36,984 nucleotides of DNA from an uncultured Lachnospiraceae bacterium. Lineage in GTDB: Bacteria > Bacillota > Clostridia > Lachnospirales > Lachnospiraceae. Of the stretch, positions 16,765 to 25,397 are shown in pieces. The stretch lies in contig URMK01000067.1 in NCBI GenBank assembly GCA_900548905.1, positions 1 through 36,984 of the forward strand. Direction: 5' to 3'. The notes beneath the pieces are model-generated. The model saw only the letters and a list, made by a program, of their open reading frames with translations. It did no database searches and was not told the origin of the DNA. The position numbers and the translations under genes are program-made. Position 1 is the stretch's first letter; each line of letters starts with the position of its first letter.

Positions 16765-18396
16765 TTATTCCTGCTCAGGACCGTCAAATAAATATTTGCC
16801 CGTATACTCCGGATGTTCCTCCGGCAGATAAGAGGTAACAACATAAGGTTCTTTCCCGGATTCCTCAAAAAGCCGGTTATATTCATCCGTAATCTCCCGG
16901 CCTCCCGCTCCGAGCCATTCCTGTACAAAGTCATCAAAACTGTCAAGGCTTTCCTCTCCGGTTATTACTTTGGTGAAATAGGGGTCTACAATTGTTTTTG
17001 TCAGGTCATCCCGCTTGTTAATAACTTCTCCGCTTACGGGCAGCTGGAGATCGTATATTTCCTTCCCTATCGTATGGCGTTCACTGGGATAATAATATTC
17101 CGCCCAATCTGCGCCAACACCGTATGCCTGATACCAGTCTTCCGGCAGGAATATATTACGGTAATATACGCCCCAGGCGATATCCGATGCTTTTTCCGTG
17201 GCTTTGGGAACCCCATCCGCCAGTTCATAATGTTCTCCCTCAATCCCATAATTATTAAGCATTAAGGTTTCAGGATCCATCAGGAAGTTCAGAAAATCCA
17301 TAATTTCTGCTGTATAAGGACATCCTTTTGCCACCATGATTACCTGGTTAGCCACATTGGTATGGGTGTCGCCATATGCGGTATTTCCATAGAAATCCGT
17401 AGGGTAATCCAGATATCTGGAATCATATCCCAATTCCTCAGAGGACTGGAACAGCTGCGGCATCTGCCATGCTATATCATTGGCAACCATCCCTGCCTTT
17501 CCGCCCAGATATAATTCGTTTGCGGCGGTAATATCCAGTGATGCAAAATCTTTGGGTATAATTCCGTCCACATAGAGTTGATGCATGTAAGCAAGGTAGT
17601 CCTTGGCCTGATCACTTATCATTTTGAACTGCAGCTTCCCGTCTTCTCCCAGCATAAAATTAGATGCATGGGTGGATGAAATTCCGAACATTGACAGGAA
17701 CATGTCAAAGGGTTTCTTTGTAGGCGAATCATACACAGCCATTGCCGTCATTCCCTGATCCTTAAATATATACAGTAAATCATTGAACTCCTCAAAGGTT
17801 TTGGGCTGCTGTGCAAATCCGTTGGCTGTCATAATATCTTTCCTTGCCACAGTAAGGGAACCCTGTGCGAAAATACCATCCGTAGGAACTACAATCCCAT
17901 ACTGGCTTCCGTCATATTCCCCCAGCGCCTGAATATCCTTGTATTGGTTATAAAGGGTATTGTCAGCCAGATAAGAATCCAGCGGCTCCAGCAGTCCCTG
18001 TGCCGCCATTTGGGAGGCCTTATAAGTTGTCTGTGTAAATACAACCCCTTCCACCTGCCCGCCGTTAAACATAAGATTCAGTTTTTCCTTTCCTTCATCA
18101 CCGGTGGGGAGAATGACAATGTCAAAATCATATCCGGTTTTTTCTCTCCAGTAATCGACTATAAAATTATTGTTTTCGTCGATCCCCTCCGGGAACTCCT
18201 GGAAGTTGCCGGGTACTATCACCTGGATAGTCACATCGCTTTTCCCTTTCTCCTCTTCCCGGGAAACTGACGATGCCTCCGCTTCCTGTCCGCCGCCGGT
18301 TTCCTCCGGGGCTGTTCCTGTGCTCCGGGAACACCCTGACAGAATTCCCGCAAGCATTCCTGCTGCCAACAATACAGACAGTAATTTCTTTCTCAT
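16765..18396 (-). CDS. extracellular solute-binding lipoprotein of sugar ABC transporter
   Basis: The 543-aa lipoprotein has a signal peptide with lipobox LSGC (19-22; lipidated C22) and an acidic/serine spacer. A long periplasmic-binding-type fold of the family 1 carbohydrate class follows (LplA/YtcQ size, about 500 aa). Large aromatic-rich stretches near the C-terminus (DWAEYYYPSE) fit oligosaccharide binding. It would deliver its ligand on the outer membrane face to the two permeases encoded just upstream. AAAGGAGG before ATG 18396 is the strongest ribosome site of the operon. No ATP-binding subunit is encoded in the window, as is usual for this class, which borrows a shared MsmK-type ATPase. 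Confidence 0.93.
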   Translation of the reverse strand: MRKKLLSVLLAAGMLAGILSGCSRSTGTAPEETGGGQEAEASSVSREEEKGKSDVTIQVIVPGNFQEFPEGIDENNNFIVDYWREKTGYDFDIVILPTGDEGKEKLNLMFNGGQVEGVVFTQTTYKASQMAAQGLLEPLDSYLADNTLYNQYKDIQALGEYDGSQYGIVVPTDGIFAQGSLTVARKDIMTANGFAQQPKTFEEFNDLLYIFKDQGMTAMAVYDSPTKKPFDMFLSMFGISSTHASNFMLGEDGKLQFKMISDQAKDYLAYMHQLYVDGIIPKDFASLDITAANELYLGGKAGMVANDIAWQMPQLFQSSEELGYDSRYLDYPTDFYGNTAYGDTHTNVANQVIMVAKGCPYTAEIMDFLNFLMDPETLMLNNYGIEGEHYELADGVPKATEKASDIAWGVYYRNIFLPEDWYQAYGVGADWAEYYYPSERHTIGKEIYDLQLPVSGEVINKRDDLTKTIVDPYFTKVITGEESLDSFDDFVQEWLGAGGREITDEYNRLFEESGKEPYVVTSYLPEEHPEYTGKYLFDGPEQE

Positions 18397-18453
18397 TTTC
18401 TTTTCCTCCTTTGTAAGAAAATTATTTATTTAACCCGTACATGCTTCAGGCTG

Positions 18454-19344
18454 TTACCCCTTTATTCCGCCAATCATGACACCCTTTACAAAATATTTCT
18501 GTACAAAGGGATACACTACCAGGATAGGCATAATTGCAATGATTACTGTTGCAGACTTTACGGCGGTTGTAGGGCTTCTTCCCGCAACGGCCCCATTGGC
18601 AATCGCATTGGTTCCCTGTTCAATGACATTTTTCACAAACAGCTGTACCGTCTGCAAATCTTTGGAATTGGTATAAATCAATGCATCAAACCAGGTATTC
18701 CACCGGAAAACAGCATAAAACAGCAATATTACCACAAGGCTTGGCTTGTTCAGAGGAATCATAATCTTATACAGGATTTTAAACTGGGAAGCCCCGTCCA
18801 CCTTTGCCGCATCCTCGTACTCCTTGGGAATCCCCCGGAATGATGTAATCAGAATAATCGTATTGTAGGCGCTGATAGCCTGCGGAATAATCAATGCCGC
18901 AAAGGTATCCAGCACACCCAGCTGTTTTACAACAAGATAAGTAGGAACAATGCCGCCGTTAAACAGCATGGTAAATACAATGAGCAGTGTCAGCGGCCTT
19001 CTGGCTGCCAAATCAGAACGGGACAACGGATATGCCGTTATTGTGGTAAGTACCATTGACACTATCGTAAACACCACTGTGGACGCCACCGAGATCCACA
19101 GTGACCGCAGGAACGCCGCAGAGCCGAACACAAACTCCACATGTTTCAGCGTAAACCCCTTGGGAAACAATACAACATTTCCTGATTGTACATATACATC
19201 TGAGCTGAAAGCCTGGGATATCACTCGCATAAAAGGCAGAAGGCACAGCAGCGTGAGAAGAATAACAATAAAATATGCCACCGCAGTCACTATACGTTCT
19301 TCTCTGCTTCTTTTTACTGCAGTTCCTTTTTTTATTTTTACCAT
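18454..19344 (-). CDS. carbohydrate ABC transporter permease (LplC/YtcP type)
   Basis: The 296-aa membrane protein has about six helices and the inner-membrane-component EAA loop EYEDAAKVDGASQFKILYKI (about 177-196), which docks on the ATPase. It ends with the family-typical GVMIGGIKG. It belongs to the second permease group of the LplB/LplC class. Its ATG overlaps the stop of the partner permease (ATGGTAA), giving coupled translation and equal amounts of the two subunits. Together with 19338-20276 and the binding protein at 16765-18396 it forms a polysaccharide or glycoside importer. Confidence 0.94.
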   Translation of the reverse strand: MVKIKKGTAVKRSREERIVTAVAYFIVILLTLLCLLPFMRVISQAFSSDVYVQSGNVVLFPKGFTLKHVEFVFGSAAFLRSLWISVASTVVFTIVSMVLTTITAYPLSRSDLAARRPLTLLIVFTMLFNGGIVPTYLVVKQLGVLDTFAALIIPQAISAYNTIILITSFRGIPKEYEDAAKVDGASQFKILYKIMIPLNKPSLVVILLFYAVFRWNTWFDALIYTNSKDLQTVQLFVKNVIEQGTNAIANGAVAGRSPTTAVKSATVIIAIMPILVVYPFVQKYFVKGVMIGGIKG

Positions 19345-20276
19345 AGTGATTCCCCTCCCAATTTTGCTGACAGCTTATTCACCGTAAACACAAGGATAAA
19401 TCCAATAACCGATTGGAACAGCCCCACTGCCGATGCATAGCTGAACTGGAATTCCGTCAGGCCTTTTGTATACACATATGTAGGTATGATTTCTCCCGCT
19501 TCGTATACGGCCGAATTAATCGTTGACATTACCTGTTCAAAGGAACCGGATACAATGGTTCCGCAGCTTAAGATAAACATAACTATCATTGTGGAACGGA
19601 TTCCAGGAAGAGTCACATGCCATATCTGTCTCAGCTTTGACGCTCCGTCTACCGTTGCCGCCTCGTAAAGTTCCACCGAAATACCGGACAGAGCGGCTAT
19701 GTAAATAATGGATCCCCAGCCTATTTCCTTCCAGATTTCACTGATTACCAGAAATGCTTTATACATCTTGGGCGATGTAAGCAGAGCCACTGTGGGCAGT
19801 CCCAGCATTTCCAGAAATTTATTGACAAGGCCGCTGTTCACGGAAAACAGACCAATCATAATTCCATATACCACAACCCACGAGAGAAAATGAGGCAGGT
19901 AAATCAGCGACTGGGAAAGCTTCTTAAAAAGGGTTGGTTTCATTTCATTCAGACAAAGAGCCAGAAAAACCGGTCCCGGAAAACAGAAAAACAACTTCAT
20001 CAGATTAATTGCAAGCGTATTTTTCAATACGGTAAAAAACAATTTTTCATGAAAAAGACGGCTGAAATTTTCAAACCCTACCCACGGGCTCCCCAGTATT
20101 CCTTTACCCACGTTATAATCCTTAAAAGCAATTGCCAGATATCCCATCGGAAGATAACTCATAATCAGAAAAAACAAAATACCGGGTGCAACCATAAGAT
20201 ACAGCTGCCAGTTTTTTGACATCTCCGCTTTCACACTTCTGCGTCCATGATCCATTCCTTTTTTTCCTGCAGGCAT
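19338..20276 (-). CDS. carbohydrate ABC transporter permease (LplB/YteP type)
   Basis: The 312-aa membrane protein begins with a basic tail (PAGKKGMDHGRRSVKAEM), then six predicted helices and the EAA-type loop ELYEAATVDGASKLRQIWHV. This is the LplB class, partner of the permease encoded next. ATG 20276 has AGGAAGG close upstream, while the in-frame ATG at 20303 has no ribosome site. It is the first gene behind the promoter at 20333-20361, so transcription of the importer and of the downstream enzymes probably starts there. Confidence 0.93.
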   Translation of the reverse strand: MPAGKKGMDHGRRSVKAEMSKNWQLYLMVAPGILFFLIMSYLPMGYLAIAFKDYNVGKGILGSPWVGFENFSRLFHEKLFFTVLKNTLAINLMKLFFCFPGPVFLALCLNEMKPTLFKKLSQSLIYLPHFLSWVVVYGIMIGLFSVNSGLVNKFLEMLGLPTVALLTSPKMYKAFLVISEIWKEIGWGSIIYIAALSGISVELYEAATVDGASKLRQIWHVTLPGIRSTMIVMFILSCGTIVSGSFEQVMSTINSAVYEAGEIIPTYVYTKGLTEFQFSYASAVGLFQSVIGFILVFTVNKLSAKLGGESLW

Positions 20277-20332
20277 GCAGCCTTCCTTTCTTTTTGTTTT
20301 CATTTATTATTTTTTATTTTTCGTTTTATATC

Positions 20333-20361
20333 AATATATATTATATTGTTTATTTTGTCAA
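20333..20361 (-). promoter_or_regulatory. promoter of the transporter-enzyme operon with candidate operator
   Basis: On the minus strand TTGACA (20356-20361), a 17-bp spacer and TATATT (20333-20338) form a strong sigma-A promoter 57 bp before the permease start. The spacer includes AAATAAACAATAT, similar to the ATAAAC strings at deoC and the dehydratase gene. An operator inside the spacer would give direct repression by the DeoR-family protein. Confidence 0.65.
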
Positions 20362-20459
20362 CATTTTCTATCATATTATTTCATTTTATTTTTGTATTCT
20401 TCTCTTTTTGCACAAAAAACGTTTTCATTTTCTGTTTTCTTTACGCACTTTCCCCTCCA

Positions 20460-21665
20460 TTATGGCCTGTGTATGGTTCCGTCAGGCAGTCTTGTCTGTG
20501 TCCACATTGTAATTTCATCATTACATGGATACTGTTTCACCGCATGTTCATCAAAATCAATTCCTAATCCCGGTCTGTCATTTGCATATACATACCCGTT
20601 CCTCAGTTCGGGTGATCCGGGAAATACCGTTTTCAGCACATCATTAATACCGGCCCATTCCTGTATCCCCATATTCAGGCTGGCCAAATCAAGATGGATA
20701 TTAGCCGCATGGCCTACCGGCGATACATCTCCCGGCCCATGCCATGCCGTCCTCACCCCAAACTGTTCCGCAAAGACCGCCAGCTTCTTTGCCGGTGTAA
20801 TTCCGCCTATCTGGCTGATGTGGCACCTAACAAAATCAATCTGCCTCCCCGCAATCAGTTCTCTCCATTCCGCCGGGTTATTAAATAATTCCCCCATAGC
20901 CATGGGAACTGCACTCTGCCTGCGGATCTCCTTATACCACTGTCCCTGTTCAGGACTAAGGGCATCCTCCAGAAAATAGAGAGAATACTTTTCCAGTTCC
21001 CTGGAGAAACGCAAAGCTTCGATAGGAGTCAGCCTTTCATGTACATCATGAAGCAGTTCGATGCTGTCCCCAAATTCTTCCCGCACCGCTTCAAACATTT
21101 TCAACGTTTCCCTGCAGTAACTATCCGGGTCAAAATAAATTCCGTCCAAAGCCCCCTCCGGTCTGTAAGCAAGAACCTGACGGCCGCCGTAACCTCCAAG
21201 CTGAACCCGGATATAACGGATCCCTTCCTTTTTCAGCCTTCTCACATTTTCCAGAACCTCCCCGATGGTCTCCCCCTCTGCATGGCAATACACCGGAACC
21301 GCCTCCCTGAACTTCCCGCCAAGCAGCTGATACACCGGCATATCCGCCATCTTCCCCTTAATATCCCATAACGCCATATCCACGCCGGATATGGCATTAT
21401 TTCCAATTCCTCCGTTTCTCCAATATGCATTCTGGTTCATCAGCTGCCATAATTCCCCGATCCGTGAAGCATCCCTGCCAATCAGTAATGGTCTGAGGTA
21501 TTCCTCCACCACACAGGCCACCGCTTTATACCGGTACGAAAAAGTGGCACAGCCCAGGCCATAAAGCCCTGTCACATCAGTTTCCACCCTTACCACCACC
21601 AGATTCAGGCCCGCAGCAGGAGCCAGACAGAATGCTTTCACATCAGTTATTGTTACTCTTTTCAT
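20460..21665 (-). CDS. enolase-superfamily sugar-acid dehydratase (ManD/RspA type)
   Basis: The 401-aa protein is a mandelate racemase/muconate lactonising-type enolase of the D-mannonate dehydratase group. Metal ligands are D207 in HDVHERLTP, E233 in LEDAL and E259 in MGELFN. H209 and H309 (WHGPGD) are the likely acid/base residues. Members dehydrate D-mannonate or D-gluconate to 2-keto-3-deoxygluconate, and many related RspA-like proteins have low or unknown activity. AAAGGAG fixes ATG 21665. It has its own promoter (21738-21766), is followed by a 180-bp gap with the importer promoter, and is the first gene of the locus. Its presence implies that a sugar acid is an intermediate. Confidence 0.9.
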   Translation of the reverse strand: MKRVTITDVKAFCLAPAAGLNLVVVRVETDVTGLYGLGCATFSYRYKAVACVVEEYLRPLLIGRDASRIGELWQLMNQNAYWRNGGIGNNAISGVDMALWDIKGKMADMPVYQLLGGKFREAVPVYCHAEGETIGEVLENVRRLKKEGIRYIRVQLGGYGGRQVLAYRPEGALDGIYFDPDSYCRETLKMFEAVREEFGDSIELLHDVHERLTPIEALRFSRELEKYSLYFLEDALSPEQGQWYKEIRRQSAVPMAMGELFNNPAEWRELIAGRQIDFVRCHISQIGGITPAKKLAVFAEQFGVRTAWHGPGDVSPVGHAANIHLDLASLNMGIQEWAGINDVLKTVFPGSPELRNGYVYANDRPGLGIDFDEHAVKQYPCNDEITMWTQTRLPDGTIHRP

Positions 21666-21713
21666 TTTCTCTCCTTTGTTTTCTTTTATTTATTTTTGTT
21701 TTATATTATATAC

Positions 21714-21736
21714 TGTTATTTGTTTTTGTTTATTGT
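21714..21736 (-). promoter_or_regulatory. candidate DeoR-family operator at the dehydratase promoter
   Basis: Just downstream of the -10 element the minus strand reads ACAATAAACAAAAACAAATA, an A/C-rich string that resembles the deoC site at 6322-6343 (ATAAAC followed by an AAC repeat). The position suits repression. Confidence 0.4.
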
Positions 21737-21737
21737 C

Positions 21738-21766
21738 ATTCTAGCATTGTGTTATTACAAAGTCAA
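21738..21766 (-). promoter_or_regulatory. dehydratase gene promoter
   Basis: TTGACT (21761-21766), 17-bp spacer, TAGAAT (21738-21743) on the minus strand, 72 bp before the start codon. Confidence 0.7.
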
Positions 21767-21801
21767 TATCACATTTCTGGATTGGTATGTTGTTGGAGAT
21801 C

Positions 21802-21838
21802 AAAAAAGAACCGGTCAGCTTTCCATACTGATCGGTCC
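21802..21838 (-). terminator. terminator after the decayed restriction-type genes
   Basis: An 11-bp stem with one mismatch (21808-21818 with 21828-21838) is followed on the minus strand by six T (21802-21807). It lies 46 bp beyond the last fragment's stop and just upstream of the dehydratase promoter. It also has a short T run in the plus direction. Confidence 0.75.
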
Positions 21839-21883
21839 TTTTATCCCGCTTTTTATTTCTCCGGCCTGTTTCTTACCATATTC

Positions 21884-22024
21884 TTACCTTAGCAGGCTGT
21901 CTGCTATATTTATAAACTCCATCACATGTCTTGACAGACCCCTAAATAATTCCATTGTAGAATGAATCGCTTTCATCTGATAATCAAGATCATCCTCAAA
22001 TTGGAATGTAATACGCCTAGACAT
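21884..22024 (-). pseudogene. N-terminal fragment of a helicase/restriction subunit-like gene
   Basis: A 46-codon frame starts at ATG 22024 and stops at 21884. It reads MSRRITFQFEDDLDYQMKAI followed by HSTMELFRGLSR. This resembles the extreme N-terminus of DEAD/DEAH-type restriction endonuclease subunits (Res/HsdR-like: F-F-DxxLxYQxxAIxSxxxLF). Those proteins are 800-1000 aa, so nearly all of it is missing. Its start overlaps the end of the DUF1016 remnant, as expected for genes of one defence operon. The identification rests on a short match. Confidence 0.5.
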
Positions 22025-22413
22025 TTGCATCCCCTTCGGTCTCTTCTTTCGTTTCTTTCTGCTGTAAGTAAAAAATAGCCTTCTGTGTTTCGATTTCTTC
22101 CCTTAGTTCTTCTCATGTTGGCAGATATAATTTATATTTACTGGCAAATAGATGTTCGTTCCAGCTTATCCTGCTGATATTTATATGTCTTTTCCTGCAT
22201 TTTGTCTTTCGATTGCAATAATCTGTAGTAATACCGTGTATCTATATTCCGCTGTAAAGTGCGCACACTCCAAGTCTGTTCATATGCTTTCTTCTCATAC
22301 CATTTGCAAGCCGTTTCATCATGTACTTGCAACAAAGTTCTATAATGTGACCATAATAATCGTATCAGCGGTTCTAAATACTTTGAAGCCAATATCAATG
22401 TCCGCATCTTCAA
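22017..22413 (-). pseudogene. decayed DUF1016 (YhcG-like nuclease) gene
   Basis: The first open part (22138-22413) encodes LLWSHYRTLLQVHDETACKW and SVRTLQRNIDTRYYYRLL, the N-terminal DUF1016 domain found in YhcG-type proteins. In a shifted frame, EHLFASKYKLYLPT, then a stop, then EELREEIETQKAIFYLQQK match the protein's C-terminal end. The PDDEXK-type nuclease core between them is absent. There is therefore at least one frameshift, one in-frame stop, an internal deletion and a missing 5' end. The stretch is AT-rich compared with the flanking genes. DUF1016 genes often accompany restriction-modification loci, which fits the neighbouring fragment at 21884-22024. Confidence 0.85.
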
Positions 22414-22480
22414 TTTTTAGTTTCGTAATTTTTTTGTTTCCCCGTCACTCTACATTGGCAGACTATCCCAAAGTGAAAGT

Positions 22481-24295
22481 TTACCTGGGCAAACTATCAC
22501 TTACACACAGCGCCCCATACCCCGTCCTGTCATTGGGATAAGTCCTCTCCCCCCGCACATTCCTGGCTCCTCTGCGTAAAAAAGCCTTCAGCTTTTCCCC
22601 ATACATATAAGCATCGTTCCCTCTCACAATCCCCCATTCCATCATCAGCGCCGCCGCTCCCGTCACCAGCGGTGTGGCAAAAGAAGTGCCCGTATAGGAC
22701 TCGTAACCGCCCCCGGCCCTGGCCGCCATGATATTCACGCCCGGCGCCGCAATATCCGGTTTGGTATTGGGAAATCCCGGCATCTCCTCCAGGCTCAGTA
22801 CTCCTCTCCCGGAAAAGTCCGCGTAGGCATCATAAGCCCCCTGAATCGCTCCCACGGTAATCAGTTTTCCCGCCGTGGATGGAATGGTAAGCGTCAGTTC
22901 CGGCGTGGGCGCAAAAAAACGGGTATCCTCCGACCGCACTGCCTGCCCCGGCAGATACAGCTGGTATTCACCGGTAAGGATATAGACCGGATCCAGCAGA
23001 AAAACCCATACCCCTGCATTGATATAGGTTTCCACAGGCAGGAAATCAAAATAAATCTCCTGGTTTACGGAATAGGGCGATGGTTCCCCCACAAAAATCA
23101 GGATCTGGGTCTGTTCGATGGTGAGCTGGGTTTTTCCGGGCTGATCCATGGGGACTACCGCCTGTCGGCCGGAGGGCGCCTGAAGTATAATCCGGAAGCT
23201 GTCGGCAAAATTCTTCCACAGCTGGACATTGATAGTCCTCTCATAATTGCCCACCGCCAGCTCCACGCTCTGCCTTCCCGCCGTCTGTCCCGTCCCGCCT
23301 CCGCCCGTCGTACGCCCTCCGGGAAGGCGGCCGGAGGCATGCCCGGCCGCGGCGCCTTCATTACCGCTTCCGGCACAGATTACATTTTTCCATACCTCGG
23401 AAGCATTATCCAGAAAACGTTCCAGCAGGGATGATCCGTCATGGGCCCCATAGCTGTTTCCAAAGCTTAGGTTCACAGCCAGGGGCATTCCCAACGCCTG
23501 TGCTTTTCCAAGCGCGTACGAAAGCCCGCGCATCAGCTGTGTCGTCCGGGGATACGAACCGCTTCCCGCCTGCCCCAGCTTCACAATCAACAGCGCCGCC
23601 CCGGGGGCCGCCCCCGTGTAACGGGCATTGGTATTACTGCTTGCCGCTATAGCCGCCACAGCCGTTCCGTGTCCGGACACATCGATACTGGGAACCAACC
23701 GGAAGCCTTCCTCTTCCCCCGCCTCCAACGCCTGGTTAATTTGTTCCTGCGTAAATTCCACCCCCAGGGAATATCCTTCCGGAGGATAAAAACCCCGTTC
23801 CGGATCCGGGATAAGAGACTGATCCCATAAATAAAGGATTCTGCTTCCCGTACTGTTTCTGAAGTCCGGCAAAGTATAGTCAATCCCCGAATCCAGCACC
23901 GCCACGATACATCCCCTTCCTGTCAGGTTTCCGTTTCCGGATGCCGGCCCATCCGCGTAAAAAGATCCCACAGGGGGGAAGCAGGACTGCTGCTTGGCAT
24001 CATAAACGCTGTAAAGCAAATCCTTCGGTTTTTCCACATATTCTATTTCATCCAACGCTGTCAGCGCGGGTATCAGGTTTTCGGGAATCGTGACAATCGC
24101 ATATCCTGCAAGCAGAATCTCCACTTTGATCCCTTCCCTTTCCAAACGGCTTATGTCCCCATGGAATTTTACAATCAGCTCCCAGGTTTTATCCTCCCTG
24201 TCAAAGCCCACATTCAACGTCCGGGATTTTTCCCGTTCCTCCATGGAGGAATCAAGGCTCAGATTTAAGATATTCTCCAGCTTCTGTGAATTCAT
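22481..24295 (-). CDS. S8 family serine peptidase (subtilisin-like, CspC-type)
   Basis: The 604-aa protein has a complete subtilisin triad: D135 in VLDSGID, H209 in SGHGTAVA and S538 in GTSFATP, with N312 in GSGNEG as oxyanion residue. Residues 1-110 are a pro-region-like domain, and a long insertion (about 345-480) separates the oxyanion and serine segments, as in the clostridial Csp peptidases. There is no signal peptide. In the Csp group this is common and the proteases act on spore or cytoplasmic proteins. A Gly-rich linker (about 315-342) is strongly GC-rich. ATG 24295 with GGGAGG at 6 nt is preferred to an upstream in-frame ATG at 24343. It appears to stand alone. Confidence 0.92.
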   Translation of the reverse strand: MNSQKLENILNLSLDSSMEEREKSRTLNVGFDREDKTWELIVKFHGDISRLEREGIKVEILLAGYAIVTIPENLIPALTALDEIEYVEKPKDLLYSVYDAKQQSCFPPVGSFYADGPASGNGNLTGRGCIVAVLDSGIDYTLPDFRNSTGSRILYLWDQSLIPDPERGFYPPEGYSLGVEFTQEQINQALEAGEEEGFRLVPSIDVSGHGTAVAAIAASSNTNARYTGAAPGAALLIVKLGQAGSGSYPRTTQLMRGLSYALGKAQALGMPLAVNLSFGNSYGAHDGSSLLERFLDNASEVWKNVICAGSGNEGAAAGHASGRLPGGRTTGGGGTGQTAGRQSVELAVGNYERTINVQLWKNFADSFRIILQAPSGRQAVVPMDQPGKTQLTIEQTQILIFVGEPSPYSVNQEIYFDFLPVETYINAGVWVFLLDPVYILTGEYQLYLPGQAVRSEDTRFFAPTPELTLTIPSTAGKLITVGAIQGAYDAYADFSGRGVLSLEEMPGFPNTKPDIAAPGVNIMAARAGGGYESYTGTSFATPLVTGAAALMMEWGIVRGNDAYMYGEKLKAFLRRGARNVRGERTYPNDRTGYGALCVSDSLPR

Positions 24296-24475
24296 GACAG
24301 CCCTCCCCTGACACCGGAGCAGGACGCCGGCACAGGCAGACACTGCAATATCTGCCTGCCCGCAGACTCCGCCTGCAATGGTCTTACTCCTAGGGTATGA
24401 GCCGTTTCCCGTATGTTTCCTGTTTTTTATGGGCGGACAGCCGGGCCGCCTTCCGCGAGTTCCCCGGCACGGGGG

Positions 24476-25030
24476 TTATTCCGGCATCCTGCCTATGATG
24501 CTCCCTCCATGTTCCTTCAGCCATTTTCTCCGTTCCCTGTAATCCGGCAGAATCTTTTCCACCTCCGCCCAGAACCTTGCGGAATGATTCATTTCCTTCC
24601 GATGGCATAATTCATGCACCACCACATAGTCCCGGACGGTTTCCGGCGTCAGCATAAGAAGGCAGTTGAAATTCAGGTTCCCTTTTGCCGAACAGCTTCC
24701 CCATCTGCTTTTCTGGTTCCGGATTGTAATCCGGCCATAGGTTACGCCTATCTTTTCTGCATACAGGGCCGCTCTGGCGGGAAGCTCCTCCAGCGCCTGA
24801 TCCGCCAGCTTCCTGATATCATCCATGGACAGCTTTGCCTGTTCCCCACGTTCTTTTTGTCTTTCCGTTACTTTCCGGAGACTCTCTTCGAGCCAGGAGG
24901 ATTTCTCGTTGATAAAACCCTTGATTACTGCCTCGGGCATCCGGAAGGGCGCACGGACAATCACCTTTGCATCCGGCGTTACCTCCAGCGTCATTGTTTT
25001 CCGATTGCTTCTTCGTATTTCTATATTCAT
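24476..25030 (-). CDS. YgjP-like zinc metallopeptidase
   Basis: The 184-aa protein belongs to the YgjP/SprT-like metal-dependent hydrolase family (DUF45). It has an N-terminal beta region (MNIEIRRSNRKTMTLEV), the conserved SRWGSCSAKGNLNFN (108-122), and the zinc motif VVHELCHRKEMNH, in which H139, E140 and H143 form the gluzincin core and H149 is a further ligand. Its cellular role is poorly defined. GAGGG 7 nt upstream supports the start, and a promoter is visible at 25075-25103. The 180-bp gap to the downstream subtilase contains no further gene. Confidence 0.9.
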   Translation of the reverse strand: MNIEIRRSNRKTMTLEVTPDAKVIVRAPFRMPEAVIKGFINEKSSWLEESLRKVTERQKERGEQAKLSMDDIRKLADQALEELPARAALYAEKIGVTYGRITIRNQKSRWGSCSAKGNLNFNCLLMLTPETVRDYVVVHELCHRKEMNHSARFWAEVEKILPDYRERRKWLKEHGGSIIGRMPE

Positions 25031-25074
25031 GTTCCGTCCCTCTTATCTGCCAGGTAAATGGTTCTGCTTTCTGT

Positions 25075-25103
25075 AGTGTAACGGATTTTTCTCTCTTATT
25101 CAA
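25075..25103 (-). promoter_or_regulatory. candidate promoter of the YgjP-like gene
   Basis: Minus strand TTGAAT (25098-25103), 17-bp spacer, TACACT (25075-25080), 45 bp before the start codon. The rest of the 25104-25330 gap shows only a hairpin (25247-25267, GCACCGCT/AGCGGTGC) and no gene. Confidence 0.45.
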
Positions 25104-25331
25104 TACCGTCTAAAAACGTTCCGTTGCAGGAAGGCCGTTTGGACGGTTACCCGCAGCACTTTTTTCAGGGAAAATGAGAAGAATCTCCTTAGGAATCCCG
25201 GTTCCCGGGACAGAAAACCCCCGCTTTCCGATTATACATAGAAACAGCACCGCTCTGAAAGCGGTGCCGGATGACTGGAGGAAACCATATATTTATAAGT
25301 CCGTAACGATTCCATACCTTCACAGTCACTG

Positions 25332-25371
25332 CAAAAATCCAGCCCCAATCGCCTCCGGCATGGGATTTTTG
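25332..25371. terminator. terminator downstream of the phosphoribosyltransferase-like gene
   Basis: CAAAAATCC (25332-25340) pairs with GGATTTTTG (25363-25371), with inner GC pairs and A5/T5 feet. It lies 27 bp past the stop codon at 25398 and can act in either direction. Confidence 0.65.
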
Positions 25372-25397
25372 TACTCTTGCACTTTCTTACGGTATGC

